Notes: a model not told the origin generated them from the sequence alone. Counted from the stretch's first letter, positions 36,390 to 49,508 are shown. The stretch is 64,000 nucleotides of DNA from Ustilaginoidea virens (GCF_000687475.1 NC_057320.1:3720001-3784000), one strand, 5' to 3'. Numbers and translations are program-made.

Positions 36390-37434
36390 ATCCCCCTATT
36401 TAGCCTTAAATATTTTTTATATAGTAGTATCCTTAAAGTTTTCTAGGGGTTCCTATATCAGTAAGTTATATCTTTTTTATTTTATAAATATATTACATTT
36501 CTATCTTCGGCCTTATATATTTTTCGCTGTAAGTATCTCCTTAACCTTATACTTTTCGTATAGGTTTATAGAGTCTTAGGGGAGGATAAATAGGGGCTTA
36601 AATTATATATTAATTATTACTTAATTAAGTAATAGATTAAAAGCGGCTTATTCGACTAAATTAATATAGAAAACTAGATAAATATCTTATAGGATATTAA
36701 GCTAGATATTAAGCGATAATAAGATAGTAATGATAGTATATTTAGTAAAGACTTAATCGAGCTTCTTATATAGGCGGTTTATTTTAATATTCTAGAGGTT
36801 TAATTATACCTAGTTACTAACCTAGAAGCACTCGGCCGGGTATTATAAACGGTTAATAGTATTTTACTATCGTTATTATACAAAGGCGATAGTAGCTTAG
36901 GTCAATTTCTATCCCTCTTTAAGGTTACTAAAAAAGAGGGCTATATGCCCCTTTAGGGTAGTTAAGCTTAGGGTTACCTTTAGAGGTAGGGCAATAATCG
37001 GAATATTAAACCTATTAAGCAGCCGGTTTAGGCTAAACCTAGTAATAGATAATATCTAGTTATTTAACGCGAGTTAATATACCGTAAGATAGTGTGGCTA
37101 ATTATACTAATTGAAGGAAACTATAATATAGAGGACCGCCTATACCTCTTAGTTTATTCGCTCTATGCCGCTATCAGTTTAGGGGTGGTATACTATTAAT
37201 AGAAGTTGTTTAGTCCTAACTGATTTGTATAATATATACTAAAATTAGCCTACCTAATCTAAACCCTGATTGCTAATAATCTCCTTAGGGAAGCTATAAA
37301 AGCGCTATTAGCACTATTAGAAGCGTTTTATATAGTCTTCTACTTTTATTAAGTATATAGCTTTAAGCTAGATATACTTCGATAAGCGATCTATAATAAC
37401 TATAAGGAATCGCAGGTCGGAGGCATTATAGGTA
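36390..37434 (-). pseudogene. Gypsy C chromodomain and integrase C-terminal part
   Basis: Minus strand. About 36390-36545 aligns with the Gypsy B chromodomain at 39600-39780 (the WEP..NF and KWKGY equivalents are decayed). Integrase sequence follows to 37434, where the Tc1/mariner element interrupts, and resumes at 38836. RIP stops throughout. Confidence 0.7.
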
Positions 37435-37578
37435 CAGTATATACGCAAAAGTGTCGCAACAACCCCACATCAACGCCATCACCACATTATCGCGTAAGAA
37501 TTCAAATAGCCACAACTTAGGTAGTAATGCATTAATTCTAATAAAACAAGATGTGGCAAATAGCCCTGCTTTTCGCGA

Positions 37579-38740
37579 TCAATATTTAGTATACCAACCA
37601 CATGCGCGAATTACAGCATATAAGCGCTATGGCATAGACTCAATCAGCCTCGTAATTAAGGGCTGTGGTACTGCTGCCCATGCTTTTTTAATACATTCTA
37701 TTAATTCAGCCCTATGCGCCTCATTATTCTTTAGAATTGATAGATGAGGGTTAGCAGTTACCAATTCCTGCTTTAAAGCCTTCCATACATGCTCAATAGG
37801 GTTTAAATCAGGCGAATGCGGAGGCCATTCAATCGCTATAATTGTATGTCGCCGTAGCTATTAAGATGTTGCAGCGCAAGTATGAATTCTCGCGTTATCT
37901 TGCTGGAATAGCCTTATACCGTCGTATATAGGTAAGAGACCTTCTGATAGAGCCTTTTGATAGCTTCGCGCTGTATATCCATTTCGAGCAGACTGTTCAT
38001 CGCGATCCATAATGATAATAGGGCTCCGGCCGGTGCGATAAATAGCCCCCCAGGCCATGATCGATAATGGGGCCTTTATATGACAGGTAAGGTTAATAAG
38101 ATCCTTGTTAAATCGCTCATGAGGGTCGCGGAATATCCATTGTGGTGTTTTATTGCCTTGATTTGCAATAGAGGTCTCATCAGAAAAAATTATCTATAGA
38201 GGCTGCTATATCAGTAAATAGCTATTTGAAGGGGCCATTTTTAATCATACTTACCTCCATCAATTCTTCGACTTTCTGCAGCCAATAATGTGCAAAATAA
38301 AGCCTCTTTTTTGCTGTTTCTTTTGATAGTAGTATTCTTTTTATAGACTTCCATTTGCGTTGCTAATAGCCTCAAAGGCACCGTCGGATAGTTGAGCGGC
38401 TTATTCGGCCACCTATAGCGCCAATTAGGGCACTATATGTAATGCTGCGATTCCTTTTGATAAGAAGAACAATATAGCGCTTTTCAGCTTCTGTAAGCTT
38501 TGGTGGCCGCCCAGAACGAGGCTTATTTTCAAGTGTTGATTCTTCTTTCCAGCGTTTAAATATCCTATATGCTGTAGATGGTGACGCGTTAAAGGTAGTA
38601 GCTACAGCGCGGTAGGTTTTACCTTGCGATAATTCTGCAATCATAGCAGCTTTTTGCACTGGTGAAAATTCATGATTCTTCTGACGATTTCCTGATATTT
38701 CCGTACCAAAGACACGATTTAGAGGCATTGTTGTGGGCAT
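37579..38740 (-). pseudogene. Tc1/mariner transposase, RIP-inactivated, with one intron
   Basis: ATG at 38740; exon 1 38740-38255, intron 38254-38203, exon 2 38202-37579; 369 residues before mutation, the normal size for the family. The N-terminus has two helix-turn-helix regions (GKTYRAVATTFNASPSTAYRIF and the ITYSALIGAIGG part). The catalytic triad is complete: Asp in FSDETS, Asp in FQQDNARIH and Glu in DLNPIEH, with 34 residues between the last two (DD34E). Six in-frame stops are seen, at 38372, two codons later, just after the intron, the tandem TAA TAG at 37863-37858, and near the C-terminus; each fits one C-to-T or G-to-A change. Removing the intron joins the two halves in frame. Confidence 0.88.
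38203..38254 (-). other. Spliceosomal intron in the transposase
   Basis: 52 nt on the minus strand: 5' site GTAAGT, branch-like TTTACTGAT, 3' site AGCAG. Its length (not a multiple of three) accounts exactly for the change of frame between the two conserved halves. Confidence 0.8.
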
Positions 38741-38835
38741 ATTATGGGCGTTATAATGTAAAGGGTAAAATTGGTTGAGGCGCGAAGACTTCGCGCTACG
38801 CGTTTTTGTTGCGGGACTTATGGATACCCACTGTA

Positions 38836-39264
38836 GGAAGGTTGGTTATAAAGTCGACCGATATCTATAACTAAAAGCGGTTTGCAATTAGTAGCGGTTA
38901 TAGTAGCCCCTAGCGCAATTAGCGGCTCTTATATACCCCACGGTATTAGTAATTCTAAATGTATTTTACTATCTTAGATGATATATTATCGAAGTAATAA
39001 TCCTATCGTAATAATTGGAAGATAGTATTTTTCCCTAGGTAGCCTATAATAGGCGAATTATAGCAGCGTTAGATTATTATAGTAATTAAAGGCTTAAACG
39101 ATAGAAGCTATACCTATGCCTGGTAAAGGAGCATGCTATATGCATTTAAGGTATAGTCGGCAATTTATTCTCGTATTACTGCCTCTATTAGAAATTATTG
39201 TTTTTTATTTGTAATTACTATCTATTAGGCCTAATATATATTATCATTAGATATCGTTTAGTCT
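38836..39264 (-). pseudogene. Gypsy C integrase segment
   Basis: Minus-strand integrase sequence that aligns with 40660-41100 of Gypsy B. It is bounded by the mariner element and by the TAAAT duplication of Gypsy B. Confidence 0.7.
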
Positions 39265-39269
39265 TAAAT

Positions 39270-39523
39270 TATAACAGACTAGCCCTAGGGCGACTGCGAA
39301 TAGGCGTTAATCGGATATATTGATAAAACTAAAGAGGAAGGGAGAAGAGCCTAAATCGGGTCTCTTCCGCAGTCTATATATATCCGTATGTAGCGCGGGC
39401 TAGAGCCCTAATATTGCCCTATAGGCCCGCGCGTCTACCTTATATTATCTGTTCCGGACTAGGCATAGGCGCAGCCCGAGCCTCAGTCAATCTATAATAT
39501 AGGCATAGCCCGAGTCTATAATA
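39270..39523 (-). repeat. 3' LTR of Gypsy B
   Basis: 254 bp; plus strand TATAACAGACTAG to AGTCTATAATA, strongly RIPped relative to the other LTR. A CCCCC-TTT tract (polypurine on the minus strand) follows. Confidence 0.9.
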
Positions 39524-39533
39524 TACCCCCTTT

Positions 39534-42500
39534 CTTTAGGAAAAATTTTATCTATCCCGTATTAGGGTTACTATAGGGTTCGACCGGGTCTATTATATAT
39601 CCGAATATCCCCCTATTTAACCTTAAATGCCTTTCGCGCTATAGTATCCTCGAAGTTCTCTAGCGGTTCCCAAATCGGCGAATTATACCCCTTCTATTTT
39701 ACTAGTATATTACGTTTGCCGCCATAACCCTAAGCGTTTTTAGTAGTTAATATCTCCTTAACCTCGAATTCTTCGTATAGGGTATTAGAGTCCTTTAGTA
39801 GGACTAATAGGGGGCCGGGCTTAGTATCTATAAGTACTTAGTTTAGCAGCAAGTCGGAAGCAGTATATTCTATAAGATTAACGTAAAAAACTAGGTAGAT
39901 ACTATTGGGAATATTAAGTCGGATATTAAGTAGGGATAGAATAGTTATAATAGTATATTTAGTAGATACCTAATCGAGCTTCTTATAAGGCCGATTGGTC
40001 TTAATATTCTATAGGTTTAGCCAGATTTAATCCCTAACTTAATAGCGTTCTATTAGGCATTGGGAATAGTTCGTTATATCCTACTATTACTATTAAGTAA
40101 AGGCAATAGCAGCCTAAGCGAGTTTGCCCCCCTTTTATATTATAGCCAGGAAGCGCGCTATTTGCCCCTTAGGGGTTATTAAACTCGGTGTAATATCGGG
40201 GGGAGGAGTTATAATAAGAGAGTTAAAGCCATTTAGGAGATAGTTCGGACTATATCCGGTAACTAAGGAAGTACGGTTATTTAGAGTATATTAATAAATC
40301 GCAAGATATTAGGGCTAATTATATTAGTCGAACGCTACTTTAATGCATAAGATAGCCTAAACCTCCTAGTTTATATACTTTATACTACCGTCGGTCTATA
40401 GGTAGTATACAATCGAGAAGAGTTATTCGGTCCTAATAGCTTTATATATTATGGTTTAGAATTAGCCTACTTAGTCTGAGCCTCTATTGCTAATAATCTA
40501 GGCGGGGAACCTATAGTGCCGCTATTAGCAGTTAAGAAACTATTTTGCGCAATTTTCTACTTGCATTAAGTATATCGCTTTAAGTTAAATATACTTAGAT
40601 AGGCGGTCGGTAATAACTATTAGGTAATACGGGTTAGGGGTATTATAGGCTGGAAGGTTAGTTATAAAGTTAATAGAGATTTAAGATTAAAAACGATTTG
40701 GGATTAATAAAGGCTAGAGTAGGTTTTATTGTAACTAATGGCTCTTATACGCCTTATAGTATTAGTAATTCCAAATAAACTAAGCTACCTTAGATAATAT
40801 ACTATTAAAGTAGTAGTCCTATTGGAGGAGTTAGAAGGTTATATTCTTCCTTAGGTGCCCTATAGTAAAAGAGTTATAGCATCGTTAGATTACTATAGTT
40901 ATTAGCGGTTTAAATAAAGGGAGCTAAATCTAGCCTTAGTAGAGTAGCACTCTATAGGTATTTAGGGTATAATCTACGATCTACTCTTTAGTTTTTACCT
41001 CTATAGGGAATCATCGGTTTCTATTTACTATAGCCTTCTATCGGGCCTAATATAGTTTATCTTCAGCTATAGCTTAGTCTTAAAGCACTTATAGATATAT
41101 ATTAGTAAAGACCTAAAAGCTATTAGATAGGGAGACTCTAGTCGATAAAGCCGCTATTAGTATATTCTCTATTATACCTAGGTCTATAGTCGGCCGATCT
41201 ACTACTAGGTCTAGCTAGACCTCTATTAGGTTTGCCTCTATAGCGGAGATAGATAGTAGTTAGAGGATTTAGCTAAACCTTAGTGCCGTATTATCTGCTT
41301 TTTACTCCTATTGCGAGAGTGCATTAGGGCGTTAGGCCTATAAGCTAGGCTAGTACTAGAGGTAGAAGTTAAAAAGGGCTAATATTTTAGCTTATTACGC
41401 CTAGCGTTCTAATATCTCCTTTAGTCGGGCGAAGTACTTAAGGTTCTTATAATCTATAAGGATTATAAATAAGGCGGTAATAGAACGGAATTCCGCTAAC
41501 TATACCTTAAGGTATATAATAATAGTAAGCAGCTCTTTATTATAGATAGTATAGTTCTATTTAGCTTTTATAAGCTGTACTAAGTGGTATATAATTAGGT
41601 AGAGTATTCTATCCTCCCCGATTTAAGAAAGGTAGCTATTAAGAGCCGTATTAAAGCTATTTGCCTTAAGGATTATTTTCTTTTTAGGGTCCTATTAGGC
41701 GAGGATTAGATATAAGATAAAGCATTATTTAAGCGCTTAGAAAGCCTTTTCTTCCTCTTTAAGCTATTAGAAGGGAATACCTTTCTATATTAGTTTAACT
41801 AAAGGCTTAGCTAGGTAGGAGAAGTTTAAAATAAAATCGTAGTAGAAGTTTACGAAACCTAAGAAGCTTTAGATACCTTATAATTTTATAGGGGCTTTTT
41901 ACTCTTAAATCGCTTTAATCTTCTTAGGGTCTAGGCGGATCTCCTTTTCTACTATTATAATATAGCTAAGGTAGTATACCTCCTTTACTATAAAGTTATA
42001 TTTATCTAGATCTAAATTTAAATCGGTATCTTATAGGCGTCTAAAGATAACCCTAATATAGTCTATATATTCCTTCTGTGAGCTGCTAGTATAGACTAAA
42101 ATATTATTTAGGTAGGTAATAGCGAAATCCCCTAATAAGTCCCTTAAGGCCCTATTAATATAATACTAGAATATTATAGGGGCCCTAGTTAGGCTAAAGA
42201 GGGTCATTAACTACTTAAAGAGGCCGAAGCGGGTCTAGAATATAATTAAGTATTTATCGCCCTTAGTAATATAGATCTTATAGAATGCAGTATAAATATC
42301 TACCTTTATAAACCACTTCGCCTAAGATAGGGAATATAGTATCTCTTTAATTAAGGGAAGGGGATACCGGTCCTATACTATAACCTTATTTAGGGCCTAG
42401 TAATCTATGCAAAAATACTATCTGCTATTCGCCTTTCTCGCGAGTAGGATTAATACTACTACCAATAAGGAGCTTATATAGATTTATCCTTTATCTATAA

Positions 42501-44655
42501 GGTTTATTACCTATCTCTAAACCTTAAGTAGCTAGTCCTACGGTATATTATATAGTAGTCCCTATAGGAGGTCGGGTGGCCCCCTATCTAGGGTCGGTTT
42601 AAGCTTAATATAGTAATTAAGTATGCCTTAGTATAGTAGGAGGCTAGAGGCCTTCGCTTTATTAAAGAGGTTAGTAAAGTCCTAAAGCTCTGATAGTAGG
42701 GTTTACAGCTAAGCTAGAAGGGAAGCTAAATTCTAATATAGTAAAAGTATAATACAGAGGATATATATAAGCTCCTATAGGCTTATAAGGAAGAAGGAGG
42801 TCAAGTTATCTTAGGTATATACCGCGTATTATAGTATACTATAAAAGACCGATCTAAGAATATTAATTATAGTAGGCCTAGAGGATTAAGTAGTCAATTC
42901 CTTTATAAATAGGCTACTAGCGGCTTTAATTTTTAATCGGCGCTATTTTACCTATAGTTCGATATTATAGTACTTTATCTAAGGCAACCTTAGGATAATA
43001 TCGTAGGTAAAGCCTAGGACGATATATAGTATTATAGCTAATGGCTATCTATCGATATTAATATCGATATAGATAGTATAGGTAATCAAGGGGGTAGTCT
43101 ATTACTCCCCCGATCGACTCTTTATATCTACTATAGTCTTAAGTTTCCTATAAGATAGTAGGCAGATAGGCTAAAGTCCTAACCTTTAGATGGTTTTTTC
43201 GCTTATCGTATTATAGTAGTTATAACTAAAATCAATTAGGGTATCAATAAAGGTAGAATTATTATATAATATTAGGACTAAAAAGGGGTATTTATTTATA
43301 TAGTCTTTAATATTATTAATCTCCTTTATATAGTATTCCTATTATAACCTAGCTAGGGGCTAAATGCGTTTTTTAAGCCCTCTCGCGAGATTCGGCTTAA
43401 GGGCTAGTCTTTTCCCTAGGAATCGCTATTATCGCTATCTTTAAGCTTAGCAATTCGTAAGGCTTTTATAGCTTTTAGGTCTATAGAAGCTATAGTTATC
43501 TCTAGTAGAGGCCGGGCCGGCTTTAGCTTATATTCCAGCATTTTATAGCCGGCATCCCTATATTAGGTATAAAGTGATCTTTAGTAGTACTCTTTAAGGA
43601 CCTTTCTTAAAATCTATACTGCCCTTTTAGTAGATAACTTTTTTTTACCCTTCGAACCTAGCTTATTAATGCCTATTATAGGCGTATTACCATCCTTATC
43701 CCGAGCGGTTGCCTATAGATCCCAGGCATTATCGTTATGATTCTAATAAGGATCTATATAGCTTTTTACGGTAAGGCTTATCTCTAGGTCGATAGCGATT
43801 TCACGGTACTATATAATAGCTGTATTATAGTCTTTACGGGAGACCCTTAGGCCGATAATCTTTTCCGATATATAAAGGTTAAGGGCGGATTAAAGTATTT
43901 CTAGTTTCACTAACTTAGGCTAATTAAGCCCTTCTATTAATACTAATTTTTCCTTAAAGTTTATAAAAAAGTTAGAGAAGGGTTCTTTTAGTATTTAGCA
44001 GAGGGTATATTTAAGCTTAATAATCGCGTGTTCCTCCCGATATAGGTCCTTAAAGAGTCGCTATAGGTAATTAAAAAAGGCTATAGGGCGGTAATAAAGG
44101 GCCGTACTATTTTTAAAGAATACTATAATTTAGGATTAGACTATAGCCGAAAGGTTCTAATAGATAAATATCTATTAGGTCTTATCGTTACCAATAAAGT
44201 CCCGATCGATCTCCAACTTATACTCTATAAAGGTCTTCTATATGGTAAATATAGCCTTTTTGCTATTAAAGGGTTCCCCGATTGGTATTAGCTTACGTTT
44301 TTATTAGGTTTCCTCTAGGATTAAGATAGAGTCGGTTTAAGATCGGTCTAAGGTTAATATAGATACTAACGATAGTTATTACTATATCTAGTCGATAAGA
44401 GCCTATATCTAATGCTTAGTCTGCTCGGCCTGGGTGTGTATCTAGCGCTTACTCTCTTAGCTTTAGGATAACTATTCTTAAAACCTTGCATTAAGTACTT
44501 CTATAGCATTCGTAATTGACTCTAGTTATATAGCCTATTATCGAGCGGGGGCGTATTAGGCATTATCTAAGCCCGTAATATTCTATGAAGGGTCTATATC
44601 TATTATCGGTAGTTGTATGAGATATAATAATAAGGGTTAAGAGAGTTTTATTAAT
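39534..44655 (-). pseudogene. Gypsy B gag-pol
   Basis: Decayed gag and pol in the order given for the element. The RNase H to integrase stretch (about 40800-41700) and RT (41750-42550) align with Gypsy A base for base apart from transitions. Stops are TAG/TAA. No segment remains open long enough to encode a domain. Confidence 0.8.
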
Positions 44656-44909
44656 TGTGATAGACTGGCCCTAGGGCGATTGCGAATAGGCGTTAATCGG
44701 ATGTATTAATAAAACTAAGGAGGAAGGGAGAAGAGCCCGAATTGGGTCTCTTCCGCAGTCTATATACATCCGTATGTGGCGCGGGCTAGAGCCCTAATGT
44801 TGCCTTATGGGCCCGCGCGTCTACCTTATGTCATCTGTTCCGGACTAGGCACGGGCGTAGCCCGAGCCTCAGTCAATCCATAATACGGGCATAGCCCGAG
44901 TCCGTAACA
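44656..44909 (-). repeat. 5' LTR of Gypsy B
   Basis: 254 bp; plus strand TGTGATAGACTGG to GAGTCCGTAACA. Closer to the presumed ancestor than the 3' copy. Confidence 0.9.
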
Positions 44910-44914
44910 TAAAT

Positions 44915-47900
44915 AGCTTAAAGGTAGGAGTTAGCGAAGATATATAGGCTGTAAGGTAGGGTAGTCTATAGGGCTAAAGTCGGTATTATCTCGCCTTTTA
45001 TTTTATCTATATTAAGTGCTAAAATAGATAGCAGTTTTAAGATCTAGCTGATTTATAATTCCGCCCTATCTACCTTTTATTCCTATTAAGAAAGCATATT
45101 GGGGTATTAGGCTTATAACCTTAGCCTATACTAAAGATAGAAGTTAAAAAGCGCTAGAGTTTTAGCCTATTAGGCTTATTATTTAGATATTTCTTATAGT
45201 TAGGCGAAATACTTTAGGTTCTTATAGTCGGTAAAGATAGTAAAAGGGGAGGCTATTAAATAGAGTTCTACTAATTACACCTTAAGGTAAAAGATAATAG
45301 TAAAGAGTTCCTTATTGTATATAGTATAATTCTATTCTACATCTAATAAATAAGTAGAATAATATATAATAGGGTAGAGTATACTGTCCTCCCTAACTTA
45401 TGATAGATAGCTATTAAGGGCTATATTAAAATTATCTGCTTTAAGAACCGTCTTTTTATTAGGGTCCTATTAGGCGAGAACTAAAGATAATATAAAATAC
45501 TACTTAAGCGCTTAAAATACTGCCTTTTCTTTATTTAATTATTAGAATAGGACCCTTTTTTTTATTAACCTAACTAAAGGGTCGATAAGGCGGGAGAAAT
45601 CTAGGATAAAATTACGGTAGAAGTTAGTAAAACTAAGGAAATTACGAATGCCTTTTAATTTCGTAGGTACTTTTTAATTTTAGATAGCCTTAATCTTTTT
45701 AGGGTTTAAGCGGATTTCCTTTTTAGCCGTTATAATATATCCTAAGTACTAAACCTCCTTTACTGCGAAATCGCATTTATTAAGATCTAAATTTAGGCTA
45801 GCCTTTTATAATTATCAAAGGACTTTTTTAATACGCCCTATATAGTCTGCCTTTATTCCTCCGGTATAAATTAAGATATCATTAAGGTAGGCGGTTATAA
45901 AGTCTCTAAGTATATTCCCTAAGGCCCTATTAATATATCTTTAGAAGGTTATAGGGGCCTTAGTTAGGCTAAATAGCATAATAAGCTATTTAAATAGTCT
46001 GAATCGTATATAGAATACGATTAAGTGTTTATTACCCTCTATAATATATATCTTATAGAATGCTATATATATATCAACCTTAGTAAACTATTTCGCCTGG
46101 GATAGGGATTATAAGGTCTCCTTAATTAAAGGGAGGGGGTATTAGTTTTAAATTATAACCTTATTAAGAGCCTAATAGTCGATATAAAAATGCTACCTAC
46201 TATTCCCTTTTCTAGCTAATAGGACTAATGCTACTACCAATAAAAAGCTTATATAGATCTATCCTTTATCTATTAGGTTAATTACTTATTTTCGAACCTT
46301 AAGTAACTAGTCTTATAGTATATTATATAATAGGCCCTAAAGTAAGTCTAGCTGGCTTTTATCTATAGTCTTTTTAAGCCAGATATAGTAGTCTAATATA
46401 CCCCAGTATAAAGGGAGACTAAAAGCCTTCTCTTTATTAAAAAAGTTAGCGAATTCCTATAATTCTATTAGGAGTACCTATAGCTTTTATAATTATAGGG
46501 CAGAGTCTTAATAAGGTAGTAGCATAATACAAAGGATATATATTATCTTTTATAAGCTTACTACAATAAAAGAAATCGATCGGTCCTTAAAGTATTTCGC
46601 CTGCTTTAATATACTATAGAAAACTAAGCTAAGGATATTTACTATAGTCGGGCCTTATCGCCTTTTTATTAATTCTTTAACGATAAAGCTACCTGCCGAT
46701 CTAATCTTTAATTAGCGCTACTTTACCTATAATATAATATTATAGTGCTCTATCTAAGGTATCCTAAAAATAATATCGCAGGTAAAGCCTAGGATAATAT
46801 AAAGTATAACTATAGATAGCTATTCGTTAATATCAATTGCTATATAGATAATATAGGTAATAGAGGAATGCATTACCTTATATTTTCTTAAATAGCTCTA
46901 AATATCTACTACCGTTCCGATTTCCCTATATTATAGTAGGCAAATAGGTTAGAGGCCTAATTATTATACTGTCTTTTCGCTTATAGTGCTATAGCAGTTA
47001 TATCCTAAATCGATTAAGGTATTAATAAAGGTATAGGATTTATATAAGATCGGTACTAAAAAGGGGTATTTATCTATTTATTTTATAATCTCCTTTAATT
47101 CCTTTTATAATTAGGCCAGGGTCTATATATATATCTTAAGCCCTTTAATAAGATTAGGTTTAAAGGCTATTCTTTTCCTAATTTTTATTACTATTTTCGA
47201 CCTTTATAATTTATAAGTTAAGTGAGGCCACTTTAGCTATATCGGGTTAGATTGCCGGCAGTAGGTAGTATATAAATATCTAATGCTTAGGAGAGCTATA
47301 CTAAAAATAAAGACCTTTCTTCCTACGATCTTTATACTATTTTTTAGAGATTTATATCGCTTTAGGCATATACTAATTACCCTCTAAGTCTAGCTTATTA
47401 ATACCTAATATTTATATATCGCCCTTAGAATCCTAAGTGTATATTGATTAAGAATAGGTCGAACCTATATAGTAATTAATAGTTAAGTTAGTCTTAATAT
47501 CGATAGCAATTTATTAGTAATAGTCTACCGCCGAATAGTAGTTATAATAGGAGACCCTAAGGCTAATAATCTTATTAGCTATATAAGCATTAAGTGCTAA
47601 TCGGAGGTATTTAAGCTTAACTTCTTTAGGCTAACCGAGACCGCTAATAAATATAAGTTTTTCCTCGAATTGTATAAAAAAAGCGGTAAAAGGTTCCTGA
47701 AGGCCTTAGCATAAGGAGTACTTAAGCTTAATAATAGCGCGATCTTATTAGTATAGGTCCTTAAAGAGACATTAGAGGTATTTAAAGAACTTTATTATAT
47801 TATAATTATAAGCTATATTATTTTTAAAGAAGGCTGCGACTTATAATTAGATTATAGACGAAAGGTTCTAAAAGATAAATATCTATTAGGTCTGTTTATC

Positions 47901-48353
47901 CCTAATAAAGTCCTTATCGACCTTAAGCTTATATTATATAAAGGTCTGCTAGGCTATAAATATAGCCTTTTTATTATTAAAGGGGTCCCTTATTGGGATC
48001 GGCTTACGTTTTAGCTGGGTATCCTAAGCTATAGGGAGGGGGGCGTTCTATTATACGATTAAGGCCGGTTAAGGGGCGGCCTAGGAGCTATTAGACTAGT
48101 TCGCGAGGAGGGTCTATAGCGAGGCGGCAATAGCAGCAAGGTATTATATATTAGTCTGCATCTGCGCCTCTATCTATTATAACCCTATTGTAAGCTGCTT
48201 TACTTAGGTATGTGTATTATATCGGGAGCGTCGTAATCTCGGGTTATTTGGGCTTATTTCTCTAGGTATACTTATCTCGATATTTTGTATAGCCTATATT
48301 ATTGGCTCCATAATGTGAGGTTATAATAGTAAGGCTGAGAGAGTCTATTTAAA
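44915..48353 (-). pseudogene. Gypsy C gag, protease, RT and RNase H
   Basis: Minus strand, to the right of Gypsy B and collinear with the segment left of it. The RT active site reads YLND at 45878-45889 (YLDD expected) within AYLNDILIYTGG. Protease lies near 47010 and gag at about 47150-48250. TAG/TAA stops throughout. Confidence 0.78.
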
Positions 48354-48595
48354 TATAAAGGACTGGCCCTAGGGCTACTGCGAATAGGTATCGAATGAAT
48401 ATATTAAATAGACTAAGGAGGAAAAAAAGAGGATCCGAATAAGGGCCTCTGAGTAGTCTATTTATGCCTGTATATAGTATGGGCCGAGTCTTTAGCGAGC
48501 CCTCGTAACCCTGTGCCGATACTCCTTAGGCTAGTCGCGGGCGTAGCCCGAGTCCTAGCCATATTATAGCGCGGGCGTAGCCCGAGCCTGTGACA
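48354..48595 (-). repeat. 5' LTR of Gypsy C
   Basis: 242 bp; plus strand TATAAAGGACTGG to GAGCCTGTGACA, followed by GGGAT. Matches the LTR at 34229 with transitions and a few other changes. Confidence 0.88.
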
Positions 48596-49425
48596 GGGAT
48601 AGAGAAAAGGGCCTATTATAGCTATACTAATCGCAATTTATTACGGAAGTCCTTGAGAAATTCAACCTTAAGGACGTACGATTGCATCTAATCCCACTAT
48701 AGCCCGGTATACTTACTAAGGCTAACGATATGCCGCTAGATGCTAGTAATTAATACTTATTCCAGCAGCTAGTAGGGACATCGATATAGTTAATAATAAT
48801 ATTAAGACCTGACCTTGCTTTTCCAACGCAATACCTATCACGATATATACAACAGGCTTCCACTATACAGCTTAATACTACTAAAGGCACTTTTCGCTAT
48901 TTAGCTAGTACGGCAAATATAGCCATTTATTACCGAGCCGCTAAAGCTACTATAGTATTAGCTGCATTTTCTAACAGCGATTTTGCTAAGTGCCGGCTTA
49001 CTTCTAAGTCCACTAGTGGTTATCTTACTACCTTAAATGGTAGACCGATTAGCTAGAGGTCAAAATAGTCTTCGACTATGGTTTTATTAACGCTTAAAGC
49101 CGAGTCTGATATAATGCTTAAGGCGATTCGCAAAGTAGAGTGGATATCTAATTTATTTAAAGAAATCCAGGTCAATATTCAATGCCCAATAGTATTATAC
49201 TGCGATAACTAAGGGTCTATTTCTAATGCAAATAACCTAAATCAGTATGCCCACACTAAGCATAACTTGCTTAAATTCCGGTATATACATAAGAAGGCCT
49301 ACGGTGGCCTAGTAAAAATATCTTATTTACCTACGATAGATATGCCTGCGGATAGACTTACTAAACCACTTCTAAGCCCGAAATTCCCTATATTTCGGCA
49401 GCTATTAGGGTTGCAATCCCTATAG
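48596..49425 (+). pseudogene. Copia D RT end and RNase H
   Basis: Plus-strand Copia frame that starts abruptly at the Gypsy C edge inside the RT connection and runs through RNase H: LRPDLAFPTQYLSRYIQQAS near 48810, DSDFAG-like SNSDFAKC near 48972, and the terminal GLQSL before a TAG at 49423-49425. Similar to the Copia A C-terminus but clearly diverged. A few TAG/TAA codons interrupt it. The 5' five-sixths of this element is absent. Confidence 0.8.
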
Positions 49426-49500
49426 CTTAATCTTTTTTTCTTGATTTTTACGGGACTTCTTTCTTTTATTCTAACGCTAGGATTAGCTATATTGCTAATC

Positions 49501-49508
49501 AGAGGGGA
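49501..49508 (+). other. Polypurine tract of Copia D
   Basis: AGAGGGGA immediately before the family-2 LTR start TATTAAAATCAGCGCC. It ties LTR family 2 to the Copia D internal sequence. Confidence 0.75.

Larger units (their letters stand above)
37435..38833 (-). mobile_element. Tc1/mariner DNA transposon
   Basis: 1,399 bp between TA dinucleotides (37433-37434 and 38834-38835), the Tc1/mariner target duplication. Imperfect terminal inverted repeats of about 28 bp start CAGT and share GTxxCGCAACAA at their inner ends (about 20 of 28 positions match by eye). A short palindrome (GCGCGAAG ACTTCGCGC) lies near the right end. It sits in Gypsy C integrase and encodes a transposase on the minus strand. 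Confidence 0.92.
39270..44909 (-). mobile_element. Gypsy B, chromodomain retrotransposon, same family as Gypsy A
   Basis: 5,640 bp, inserted in Gypsy C, with perfect duplication TAAAT at 39265-39269 and 44910-44914. Two 254-bp LTRs (39270-39523, 44656-44909). The internal region mirrors Gypsy A: chromodomain at about 39600-39780, integrase to about 41000, RT with active site YLNN (YLDD expected) at 42103-42114, protease near 43230 and gag to about 44500. The gag/pol frame switch falls at the same place as in Gypsy A. It is more decayed than Gypsy A at the RT site. Confidence 0.92.
34229..48595 (-). mobile_element. Gypsy C, chromodomain retrotransposon with an extra 3' module
   Basis: Two 242-bp LTRs (34229-34470 and 48354-48595) bracket a minus-strand gypsy element that contains a Tc1/mariner copy and Gypsy B. 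Without these it is about 7.3 kb, some 1.7 kb longer than Gypsy A/B; the excess lies between the chromodomain (about 36390-36545) and the 3' LTR. Flanks are AAGAT on the left and GGGAT on the right, which could be one RIP-altered duplication, yet the flanking Copia sequences differ in family and orientation. RIP is heavy. Confidence 0.85.

Noticed and set aside
37451..37747. 98-codon plus-strand frame
   Set aside because: Antisense of the transposase C-terminus, which is clearly coding on the minus strand (DLNPIEH).
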